64,000 bases of DNA, from positions 5,270,001 to 5,334,000 of the forward strand of contig NC_026655.2 in assembly GCF_000004075.3 (NCBI RefSeq), given 5' to 3'. This document shows, in pieces, positions 48,192 to 58,124 of this stretch (positions within the stretch are counted from its first letter, which is position 1; each line of letters begins with the position of its first letter). A program made the translations under genes and the position numbers. This DNA comes from Cucumis sativus. Taxonomy: Eukaryota; Streptophyta; Magnoliopsida; Cucurbitales; Cucurbitaceae. The notes under the pieces are model-generated. The model searched no databases and was not told the DNA's origin. It was given only the letters and a program-made list of their open reading frames with translations.

Positions 48192-49496
48192 ATGGGTCTT
48201 ACTTCTCTTCAAGTTTGCATGGACTCTTCTGATTGGCTTCAGGTATACCTATAATCTCACTCAAATATGAATGACCAACAAACAATGTCAGTCACTACCT
48301 CCACACTCTCATAGGTTTCCATTATCAAAACAGACCAATTGCACAATGCGTGTGTTTGTGTGTGTGAAACTCTTTGTTACTGTTTTTTGTCGCAATTTGT
48401 TAGATGCTCATAAGTTGGTGAATTAACGTGGTAGCAAACCAAATAGTTTAAGAGGTTAATTTATATATTCAAACTTCTACCATGTAATGTACTGTTGGTC
48501 AATCAGCTGTGAGTTGATATTGTTTGTTTGTTTGGTTGGTTTTAGGGTACAATGAACGAGGAGTCGGGGATGGATTCTTCGTCGTTATCGGGAGATATGC
48601 TATCGTGTTCAAGGCCATTAACAGAGAGGAGATTAAGGCCACAGCATGATCAAGCTTTGAAATGCCCAAGATGTGATTCAACTCATACCAAATTTTGCTA
48701 TTACAACAATTACAGTCTCTCTCAACCTCGTTACTTTTGCAAGACTTGTAGAAGGTATTGGACTAAAGGTGGAACTTTAAGAAACATTCCTGTTGGTGGT
48801 GGTTGTAGAAAGAACAAAAAAGTTTCCACTACAAAAAAATCCAATGATTCACAACAACAACAACAACAACCACAAATTCAACAACCCATTTCTCAAAATC
48901 ATCATCTTCTTCATGGCCCTTCTTCATCTTCATCTTCTTCACTTCATCACATTCATAACCCCACTGATCTTCATCTCTCATTTCCAGATCAAATTCAATT
49001 CCCACATTTCAATCCTCTCACTCCAAATTTCACCATTGGAATGCTTGAAACTCACCATCATCATCATCAACAAACTCGACCCATTGATTTCATGGACACA
49101 AAAATGGAAGCCATTGTTGGGAATAATGGTCATCATTACACTACAAACACTGATCATTTAGCCATGGTTGGTGGGTTAACTAGTGATCATCACATTACTG
49201 CTGCTGCTGCTGCTGCTGCTGCAACAAATTTCCATGGAATTTGCTCTCCTTATGGACTTTCACTTGATGGGAATAATATCAATCAAATGATGATTCCTTA
49301 TGATCAACATCAACAAAATGAAGATCCAAATGGAATGGATGTCAAACCAAATACAAAGCTTTTGGCTTTGGAATGGCAAGATCAAGGAGGATGTTCAGAA
49401 AAAGTTGAATCTTATGGATATATAAATGGAATTGGGTCTTCATGGAATGGGATGATGAATGGATATGGACCATCAACAACCAACCCATTGGTGTAA
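48192..49496 (+). CDS. Dof zinc-finger transcription factor (DOF5.6/HCA2-like)
   Basis: Exons 48192-48242 (17 codons, [17 protein letters not shown]) and 48546-49496 give 333 residues; the intron is phase 0 (CAG|GTATAC ... TTTAG|GGTACA). The Dof finger is C57-P-R-C60 ... C82-K-T-C85, a C-x2-C-x21-C-x2-C finger, followed by [24 protein letters not shown]. Dof factors bind AAAG in the nucleus. The [12 protein letters not shown] start encoded by a tiny first exon is shared by the DOF5.6 (HCA2), DOF2.4 and DOF5.1 clade, whose members act in vascular development. The C-terminal part is low-complexity: Gln, Ser and His runs and nine alanines near residue 235, typical of activation regions. Assignment to a single Arabidopsis orthologue is not possible by eye. 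Confidence 0.95.
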
Positions 49497-52400
49497 AATT
49501 GATAGGCAAAAAATGGCACTCAAAAGTATAAAATGATATCAATGTGGTCTATCATAATTTTTAGTGCCTTTTATCAGTTTTTTTTTTTCTTCTTCTTTAC
49601 TTAAAAGAATGTGTCTGATTTTTGTTTAATTTGAAATCTCTCTAATTTGGAAGTGTGTCTTTGGGATTGTGTCTACAAATCCAAAGCTCTCTATTAGGAT
49701 TTTGTTGTATTCTAGGGAGTGCTTTTGTAGTATAAAAAAAAAAGGACTTTGTTTTCTTTTTTTCCTCTATCTTAGTTGTTAATTTAGATTTGATTATTAA
49801 TGTATGATAACTAAACGGATAGAGTTGAATCGACGTAAAAACATACGTAAAATAGACTCTAAATTAAGAGGTTAGATGTTTAAAATTTTCAATAGAGAGA
49901 AAAAAGAAAAAGCACATCCATAAAATATTCCTCTATTGTATAGAAAGCTTCATGCATGTCTTTTGGCTCAAAAATAGGAGACATTTGCTTGTAGGAATAT
50001 AAGAATATATTAAGAGAAAATTACTTTTTGAAAAATTAGTATTAGCTTACCATAATTGATTTTTTTTTTTTTTAATTTCAAAAAGGTGGAAAGCTGTTTT
50101 TATTTTTCAAATCAAACTTAATTTGCAACTCATTTTTCTTGTTCTCATAGAAACAAAATTAAATTTGAGAAGAAGAAAAATGGAATACTTTTGTGGAAAA
50201 AAATTAAAAGGGATATGCCAAATATATATATATATAGATAGATAGATTTTAGGAAGGAAGAATATAATTATGTGAATTACTATTAAGATAAAGTTGCTTC
50301 GGATAAGTTTTATATTTAGAGAAAATGAATGTGGAAAAATGATTAAAAAGATTACAAATCTTTTTTATAATTTTTAATTTCTTTCTTTGGTATCAAAAGA
50401 GGTTTCTAAATATTCTACCAACGCAATTTCACTGTACTTGCTTTATTTCTCCAATAAGAAAAAAATTTATAATTTTATTCTTTTTATAAGTTTTGATTTT
50501 TCAATTTCTACATTTTTTTTTCTTTTTCTTTTTTTCTTTATAGTAAATTTCAGTTCTAGAATTCTCCACCTTTCTCTTTATTTTCTTTTTAATCATCCTT
50601 CCAATAGATCTTTTATTTACACTCTCTTTCTCAAATAAAACGTCATCAAATATTTATAAATATAATAAAATATCTTAATATATTTATTAAAAATAGATAT
50701 TTTAAAATGAATTTTTTCTTTTTATTATGATATTGAAATTTTATATCAAGTTACATGAAATATCTTATTAATTTGAGTTTATTAGTTTAACAGTGTATTG
50801 AAATTCATGCCTCTTCTCATCTAATAAATAAATAAATATATATATATATATATATTACTAAACAAGATTTTAAAAGGTGTCTGTTTAAGAATAATAATAA
50901 TCCTAAAAAAATTAAAAAACTACTAAAAAAGCAAAACACATAATTTTGTGGCAAAGTATAAACATTGTCAATTTTTCCATTTTTTACCATTTCTCATTTT
51001 TACTTACTCTTTTTCTTTTTAGCTTTTTGGAAAAAATTGTAAACAAATATATATAATGATAACAAAGTCGGTGGACTCACGTTTATACATCTCATTTTAA
51101 AAATTCATAAAAAAGAATTAAATAGTTATCAAAACATTCAAAATTCTAAACTAAAGTTGTTATTATTATTATTAATAATACGAGTGAAAAAATCAAACTC
51201 TTAACATTAAAGTTGATAGCGCAAACTATGGTAAGTAATGTGCATGTCAACTGTCAGATCTAATAAATGATCATTACGAGTATTAAAATATGCGTTAAAC
51301 TAATAAATTTCATATTTGCAAGAAATAATATTTATGACATCATTTTGAAAGTGAAGAAAGAGAAGGCATCCTCTTTCTTCTTTGTATTGGAGACCCAAAA
51401 GTTGAATGGCAATGGCTATGAAAATGCTCATCTGAAATTTTCTGTCCTACGTTTCTCCTGTTTATGTTTAAATCCAATCTCATTTTCACCAATTCCACTC
51501 TTCTTCTTCTTCAAAAGTTTTGCATATTATCATTTTTAAGACTGTTCTTTGGTAGAAATCTTAAGGATAGTTTTGGCTGATTTCAATTTCAAATAGTTTT
51601 TGAAACATTTAGACTATGGATGGATATTTTTTATACAAATGGCAGTAAGGTGGTAGATTTTATAATCAAGCCATTTGTATAAAATGATTCATCCATATTC
51701 TTTTCAGCATGAATTTGGATTCACTTGAATGTAAGAGAGTTAAAATTGTTAGAAATTGTGGTCTTGCATCATGTTGAAAGACCAATGGTAGTTGAGAGAT
51801 TTACTTTGTCCTCGTTTTTTATTATTTTAACTGGCTTGTGTTACCTATGAATGTTCCCCTTTGTACCTTTTTTATCCTAAGAAAATAATAAGAAATAAGA
51901 ATATCAACATCATAGTTTTTTTTCTTCTTTACTACGGTTTTTACGTAAATTTGTATTTGTTCTACATCGAAAATAAAAGTAATTCATAGAACATGCAATC
52001 TATCTATAGCCTAGAATTCTGAGGGCTACGCCAATGGGCGAGCAAAAGCAAGATGTACCTTGAGATTCTCTGATGGCGTACGTGCAAGTTTCCCTGCATG
52101 TGGCTCGGTCATGGATAACTTCTGAGTCTACAGACTAAGGTGAAGTAGCAAACCCATCACAATACCAATGACCTTGTAGAAACTGGTTAGGCGAGTAAAT
52201 ATACATCCATATATCCAACGTCACTTCAAGTTGTCCATACATATCGAGTCAAATACTCGTTGATTTAACACAACCACATTTATGTAGATTATCTTGCTCA
52301 TTGCAAAGACCATCTTACTACTCGCAGGCAATTTTTTTAAGATGATACATAACAAAGTTGAGCTTGGAGTGGAGTTATAGTGAAATGAAAAGTGAAACCT

Positions 52401-52877
52401 TCAAGAATAGCAAAATAAGAAAGCTCATTTCTATTCAAAACAAAATGTTGTCAGATCCAAATTTCAATGACAATACTAGACTTCCATATGGATCTCTTGA
52501 ACTATGGAATTTGATCTGGAAAGCATACTTAGCTTGTCCGCAACTTAAAATAAAATGGGAGATATGCGCAAAGTTACAACTTAAATCCAAGGCTAAATTC
52601 TTGCCTACACAGGAATAAGACTGTAGCTAAGAAGTATGAGAAACTAAACAAAGGTGGTCACTGCTAAATTCATCTCATGGAATACAAAAGGCTCGACATT
52701 GCTTACACGATTCTGTAACCGAAGAGAAAAGATGAAAACTACAAGTAGTAATAAAAACGAGAAGCTCCACCTACGATATTTGTGTCCTCGAATACATAAA
52801 TTACACCTACAATACATCAACAAGACTAACGAGGGGTTTGATCGAACCTGATCAAAGACAATTCACAATGGTTTGCG
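49497..52877. other. Intergenic between convergent Dof and PWWP-like genes
   Basis: 3' flanks of the two convergent genes. In the middle there are AT-rich sequence, an (AT)n run near 50838-50854, and a hairpin at 51615-51697. From about 51990 to 52870 the composition is more balanced and could be 3' untranslated sequence of the minus-strand gene or a decayed gene. I could not identify a protein there. Confidence 0.5.
51615..51697. repeat. Compact inverted repeat (28-bp arms, 26-base loop)
   Basis: Arm 51615-51643 (TATGGATGGATATTT, then TTATACAAATGGC) pairs with 51670-51697 (GCCATTTGTATAA, then ATTCATCCATA). Pairing is perfect over 13-16 bases at the loop side and about 8 at the base, with an internal bulge. 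This is the size of a small MITE core or a miRNA-type stem-loop. Confidence 0.8.
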
Positions 52878-55307
52878 TTACGTTGAGGAAGGCCCCGCCA
52901 TGGAACTCACCTTCTTGAGGAGGCCTTCAATATCACACTCCAATTTGGCTCTCATGTCTGGGGAGAGATTGTCTCCTGACTTCTCAAGCATTGATGTCAT
53001 CATCTGAAGATTTTTCCTTATGAACTCTATAGGTGGTGCATCACCTGCTTGATTTCCTGATTCAGCAGACTTTGATGGGTTCAGAGTGCCCTCAGAAGCC
53101 GGATAGGCCAGTGCTGTGCAAGCCCTGTCCGAATCTGACGTCTTGGGGGGAGCTGAGAGATGATAGAGCTGATATTTTAAAAGAGTTGGGCCAAAAATGT
53201 TGTTCTTCTTTAAACTCCGAACGGCTTCCATAGCGTCAGCGCTTCGGAGGAAAACTATCTCAACGGTTGAATCTTTCAACTGTATCTCTGATTCCTTCAA
53301 TGATCCAAACTGGCTAAACGTAGTAATAACTTGCTCCCGCGGAGGCAAGGGAGCTTCTGAAGAGAAAGTCAAGAGAAGAAGAGATCCTAAACCTTCACCA
53401 TCAGTTTCAACTCTATTATAGATATATGATCTGCTGTCAGAAGGATTTGGATGGTTCAAACTAGCTTGACCTTTTCTCCTCCTCCTCCTTTTAGGTTTAG
53501 GCTGCGGAGGAAGGTTGTTAGTCAACTGGGAATCTTTCCCTTGACTGGTGTCAGTACCCACTCCATTGGAATAAGATAAAACAGCATCTGGATCTGCCAA
53601 GGGTGGTTTCTCCTTCCTCTTTCGCTTTTTGCCCCCAGATTTGCTCTGATCCTGGCCAATGGTCTGATCGTTCACCGACTGGTTAGGCGCTCCTGCAAAA
53701 TCCAAATTATTTTGTTCTGGAATTACAGCAAATGGTTGTGAAGCTGTAACCTGTAGATCAATGAAAAACGAACCAGGTTTATTGCTGTCATTCACATTTA
53801 CATTTATGAATTCAGTAGACGCCTTTGAATTCTCCTTAGAAACTCCACGTTTCCTTCTCCTTTTTGGCTCACGCTTTAGCTGGGCAGCAACATGACTCAC
53901 GGCCTGCTGATCTTCAACCAACAAGCCAGCTACGGCACCACTTCCATTTAAATCTGGTATCTCAGTTGTTGGTTTACTCTGGGGATGTACTCCATTGTTC
54001 CTTCTCTTCCTTCGCTTCGGTAAACCATTGGGTGAGAGGGGTCCAGCCTCAGGTGAATCTTTTGCGAGTAAGCTACAGGAAGAAAGGGTTATGTTCACAT
54101 CTGACAAGGCAGAAAGGGACTTAGTCTTCAATCTCCCCAAGCTCTCTTTATCTTTTTTTGATTTAACCTTGGAAGTCGAAGGGGTTTTTTTCTGTGCATC
54201 TCCTGCAGGACTTATTTCAGCATTTCCAGTCAAATCCACATCACCAGACACTGGTTTGGATTTCATCTCTTCCATTTTCTTAATAGAACTTGACTGACCT
54301 TTTCTTTTCCTGATCCCGGATTTAGCAGCCGAAGAAGGCTGCTGCTGCTGCTTATCCTCTGACACCTTTTCACCCAAAAACATTAAAATTCTAAATATGG
54401 AGAAGAACTGAGCAACTGTACCAAAGTTGTTGTTTACATTTGGATAAAGACAATCTACAGCAGTAAAATGAAGCTCAGAAAGAAACTCAGCTGGCGATCC
54501 ACTCATCAAGTCTTGATTATCAACGAATTCTCTCCACAAGCTTTCTCTATCTTTGTCTGATTCAACATTGGAAGACGGAGGGCTTTCTTCGTCGGCATCT
54601 CCTGCAGGACTTGTTTCAGCTTTTCCAGTCAAATCCACATCACCAGAAACTTGTTTGGATTTCGTATCTTCCATTTTCATAATAGAACTTGCCTGATTTT
54701 TCCTTTTCTTGATCCCAGATTTAACAGCCGAAGAAGGATGCTTAACCTCTGACGCCTTTCCCCCAAGAAAAAATAAATCCGCAGCCATTGCCTCATTTTG
54801 ACCACCATTGACAGATTCATCATGAAACATCAAAATTCTAAATCTGGAGAAGAACTGAGCAACTGCATCAAAGTTGTTATTGTCATTTGGATAAAGACAG
54901 TTTACTGCAGTAAAGTGAAGCTCAGAGAGAAACTCCGCTGGTGATGCACTCATCAAGTCTTGATTATCAGGGACATCACTACCACTGGTGATATTCCTGT
55001 ACCACTTCTTCCAGAACCTGCCACTGCATTTAGATAGCGATGGGGTTTCGTTCTGGCCCTCAACTGCATTTTCATCCTCGCCTTCACCAGAAATTTTAAG
55101 AAACTTAATATCTTCTGTTTCAGCTGGCATAACTTTCCGTCCCCAGTTTATATACGGAAAAGACAAGTACTTGCTCTTCTTCCGCTCTCGTGTCTCAGAC
55201 CTCTTTTCAAACATCTCTTTGCTCCCATCATCAAAGTTTTCGACACCAGAATCCTTAATTTCATCTGTTAATGGATTAATCGCCTCTTCCTCGACTGGAG
55301 AACCCAT
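52878..55307 (-). CDS. PWWP-protein relative without an evident PWWP domain; internally duplicated
   Basis: One coding exon, 809 residues. An AG acceptor at TTACAG lies 18 bases before the ATG at 55307, so the leader is spliced. The C-terminus shows the family signature: an RRM-like part around residues 642-717 (PPREQVITTFSQFGSLKESE, IFGPTLLKYQLYHL) and FIRKNLQMMTSMLEKSGDNL near the end. Several Lys/Arg-rich KKRKRK and PKRRRRRK patches are probable nuclear signals. Plant PWWP proteins of this type act in chromatin and histone-modifier complexes. Upstream frames to 56430 show no PWWP module. Residues 114-258 and 263-390 are tandem copies sharing NQDLMS(A/G)SPAEFLSELHFTAV. The first copy has about 20 extra residues. 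Whether this is a truncated paralogue or an incomplete model cannot be settled here. Confidence 0.8.
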   Translation of the reverse strand: MGSPVEEEAINPLTDEIKDSGVENFDDGSKEMFEKRSETRERKKSKYLSFPYINWGRKVMPAETEDIKFLKISGEGEDENAVEGQNETPSLSKCSGRFWKKWYRNITSGSDVPDNQDLMSASPAEFLSELHFTAVNCLYPNDNNNFDAVAQFFSRFRILMFHDESVNGGQNEAMAADLFFLGGKASEVKHPSSAVKSGIKKRKNQASSIMKMEDTKSKQVSGDVDLTGKAETSPAGDADEESPPSSNVESDKDRESLWREFVDNQDLMSGSPAEFLSELHFTAVDCLYPNVNNNFGTVAQFFSIFRILMFLGEKVSEDKQQQQPSSAAKSGIRKRKGQSSSIKKMEEMKSKPVSGDVDLTGNAEISPAGDAQKKTPSTSKVKSKKDKESLGRLKTKSLSALSDVNITLSSCSLLAKDSPEAGPLSPNGLPKRRKRRNNGVHPQSKPTTEIPDLNGSGAVAGLLVEDQQAVSHVAAQLKREPKRRRKRGVSKENSKASTEFINVNVNDSNKPGSFFIDLQVTASQPFAVIPEQNNLDFAGAPNQSVNDQTIGQDQSKSGGKKRKRKEKPPLADPDAVLSYSNGVGTDTSQGKDSQLTNNLPPQPKPKRRRRRKGQASLNHPNPSDSRSYIYNRVETDGEGLGSLLLLTFSSEAPLPPREQVITTFSQFGSLKESEIQLKDSTVEIVFLRSADAMEAVRSLKKNNIFGPTLLKYQLYHLSAPPKTSDSDRACTALAYPASEGTLNPSKSAESGNQAGDAPPIEFIRKNLQMMTSMLEKSGDNLSPDMRAKLECDIEGLLKKVSSMAGPSST
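54138..54968 (-). repeat. Tandem duplication inside the coding exon
   Basis: Copy 1 is 54968-54534 and copy 2 is 54521-54138, period about 447 bp, in frame. Shared landmarks are NQDLMS, LSELHFTAV(N/D)CLYPN, AQFFS(R/I)FRILMF, SG(I)(K/R)KRK, VSGDVDLTG and SPAGDA. The copies differ by scattered substitutions and one indel, so it is neither ancient nor perfectly recent. Confidence 0.9.
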
Positions 55308-56425
55308 TTTCAGTAGTGTAACAGTCTGTAATTCCAATACACCAATTATGACAATAAGACAGAAACCGTATCAATTAGAAACTCTAACAAATTACACACT
55401 CAGCATAAGCAACTTATTATAAACCGATCTAGGATAAACTATCAAAACTTAAAAGAAACATCTTTCAATGCCTCGTACCAAGATGCTTTCACCTAATCCT
55501 CATTTGAAATCATTTTGGAAAACCCGAAAATAAGTACAAAAATCACGACAGTGTTTGAGAGTGACATTGACCAAAATCAACCATTAACCTTAATTGACTA
55601 CTCCGAATTAGTCCATAACTAAACACAAAGGTTAGAAACTGATCTAGCATACTTCAATCGAGTTCAAATTAGTCCAAAATGTGTTCATACTTACCAAACC
55701 TTATCGAACACTTTTAAATTTACCCACACATAATGAAACACTCCAAAGACAAATTTTAATGAAACGGGGACATACACACTCCAAAGACTAATAACCTAAT
55801 ATGAACACTTAAATCCAATTTCAAAGAGGAACAGAGGAAGTACACTCGCTGATTCTTACCAAAAAGAGCTCTGAGCCCTACTGGTCAGTTTTCAAAAACG
55901 TCCGAACTAATAGATCTGAACCCTATGGATTGTGGACAAACCGATTCGAAGGTAACCCAATTCGATGCCAAACCGAGTGTGGGTCAAAGTCGAAGCTCGT
56001 AGAACAGGTGAGGAACACTGCAAAGTCGGTGTTCACGTCGAAGGCTAGCTCCACCGCTAAACTATATCGTCACCGATAAAGATAACATCTTCACTGTGAA
56101 ACCCAGTGTGCTACCATAAGAAATATGCTGAACGTATGGGTGCGGTGCGCAGCGAAAAGTCTCCGGGGTCTATTGTCTTCGCTACTGCTCGTGGGTGAGG
56201 TCGCGCAAAGATGGGTCATCAAAGCTTGAAGTTCCCGCGCGTGGTCTAAGGTGATCGAGGTCGTTAGAGACGAAACTCGAGAAGAGGGCGTGAGTATGAA
56301 CTCGGTGGCAAGGGCACGAAGTCGTCGGAGCCGGAGGGTTGCCAACCGTTGCTGGAGAGGAGAGGGGAGGAGGTGGTTGGCAGTAGAAGGTGGAGAAGAA
56401 GAAGATCAAACCCCTTAGGGTTTCT
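55308..56425 (-). other. 5' leader region of the PWWP-like gene
   Basis: Between the coding exon and the T-rich stretch at 56425 lies GC-richer sequence (55870-56400) that is probably a noncoding first exon, then intron to the acceptor at 55326. Open frames at 56091-56500 lack similarity and mutually overlap, as expected of a GC-richer leader. Confidence 0.45.
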
Positions 56426-58124
56426 TTTTTTTTTTTTTTTCTTATTTTGTTTTCTTTCGTCTTTTACGCTTCTTTTTTTACTTACCATATATGACCTCAT
56501 AAATACGTTTCCTTCCTTTCTTTTCCTTTTTTAAAATTTATAATTATCCCAATTTCTCCCCAACTTCTAATTGGAAATTAAATCAATTATTTTAAATAAT
56601 AAAACTTTTCAAAATATTTATAAATATTCTTTTTTTTTTTTTTTAATATTTCAAAACAGTCCTCAAAATAATATATAAACTAAATATCTTAGACATTTTA
56701 ACAAGTAATAAAGTCCATTTGATTTAGTCTCCATTATTCTAATTGAGTTCAATAATTAGCTCTAAACACACCTCATTTAGAGACCTAACTTTGTCACTCT
56801 TCCCTTCCTTTCACCAATTTCCATTTATAACCAATAAAAAATAAACTTTTATGTTGTTCAACTATTTAAAAAAGCGTTATCAAATTATAGAAACTAAATT
56901 CTAACGCTTCAAATCATTACAATTCAAATTCAATTTGATCAATTTAAAGCAACATCAACTTATAAACCGTTGTTTCGTTCCAAATTTTTGTTAGTAATTT
57001 CACTTGTTTCAAGAGATTGAATCAATATTTTTATTTATATCATAGAGATAAATCAATAAAAGAAAAAAGAGAAAAAAAGATAGTAATAGCCATTAGGCAT
57101 CTTAAATTCATAACAAAAATATGTCCAACTAGCACAAGAAAGTAATAAATTTATACATAAAAGGAATTTCTCTAACTTAATTGGTTGGAGTATAATTAAT
57201 TGAAGAAAGATGCACATCAACTTATTTAAGGTCAAATCTTCCAACCTAATCTTGTACTATATCTATGTATACATGTATATGACAATATGTGTAATATATA
57301 TATACACTCATTTATTTTGTAGTGTACTTTTTAAATTTAGAATAAAATCAATCAAAAAACGAATTTTGAAACAAAAATAGATTCCTATTGATATATAAAC
57401 TATTATTGTTAATCTAATTAATTATATATATTACAAATTCTATTAACCATCAATTTAAAATACCCCAAAGGAACCTTTTCCCCTTTCTTTCCTTTCTATA
57501 TAAAAATATGAAATATTCGATCGTTATAAATAATTAAGTTGTAATCGACTTTTTATCTAAAATGAGTGAAATCAACCAAATCACACCATAAAGCCATAAT
57601 GAAAGAAAAAGGAAAGGGAATCAAGATGCTATTGTTTTGTTTGTTATTATTATTTTGGCTTCTTTATAACTATATGCTTCCAATAATTAATTGTCAGCAA
57701 ATAAGTTAATATTCTAAAAAAACAATAATTTAGAGGTTGTGAAAGTTAAATTTGTCAAAACCAACATATTTTAACCATTATCTAAGTTGCATTTAAAGTT
57801 ATAGGTTAAAATTAGAGACAAAATTTCAAAATATTCTAGTGATAATTAATGATTGTATTTTAAAAATATTTTCACCGTTTTACCATTTGCAATCATTTTT
57901 CTTCAAATTACCTCAGAATTTGAATTTTTTTTCTTTTCCAAATCTTTATAAACGTATGTGAGTTGAGCTATATTTCCACTGATCGGGTAGATATCGACCT
58001 TTGAACTAAAAGATATATGAGGTAACTGTGAATTTATTGTATAATGATAAGTATTCGCATTAAAAAGCTAAAGAATATTTCCAAAAATTTGATGAAGAAA
58101 CAAGTGAGGACTTAGAAAAAGGCT
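56426..58124. other. AT-rich intergenic
   Basis: Promoter side of the PWWP-like gene and 3' flank of the PANK2 gene. T-tracts and AT microsatellites only; no gene seen. Confidence 0.6.

Noticed and set aside
51990-52320. Balanced-composition stretch considered as a retrotransposon fragment or exon
   Set aside because: Frames on both strands are broken and no motif was recognised; could be 3' untranslated sequence.
54988-55422. Plus-strand frame of 144 codons
   Set aside because: Antisense to the start of the PWWP-like coding exon with no similarity of its own.
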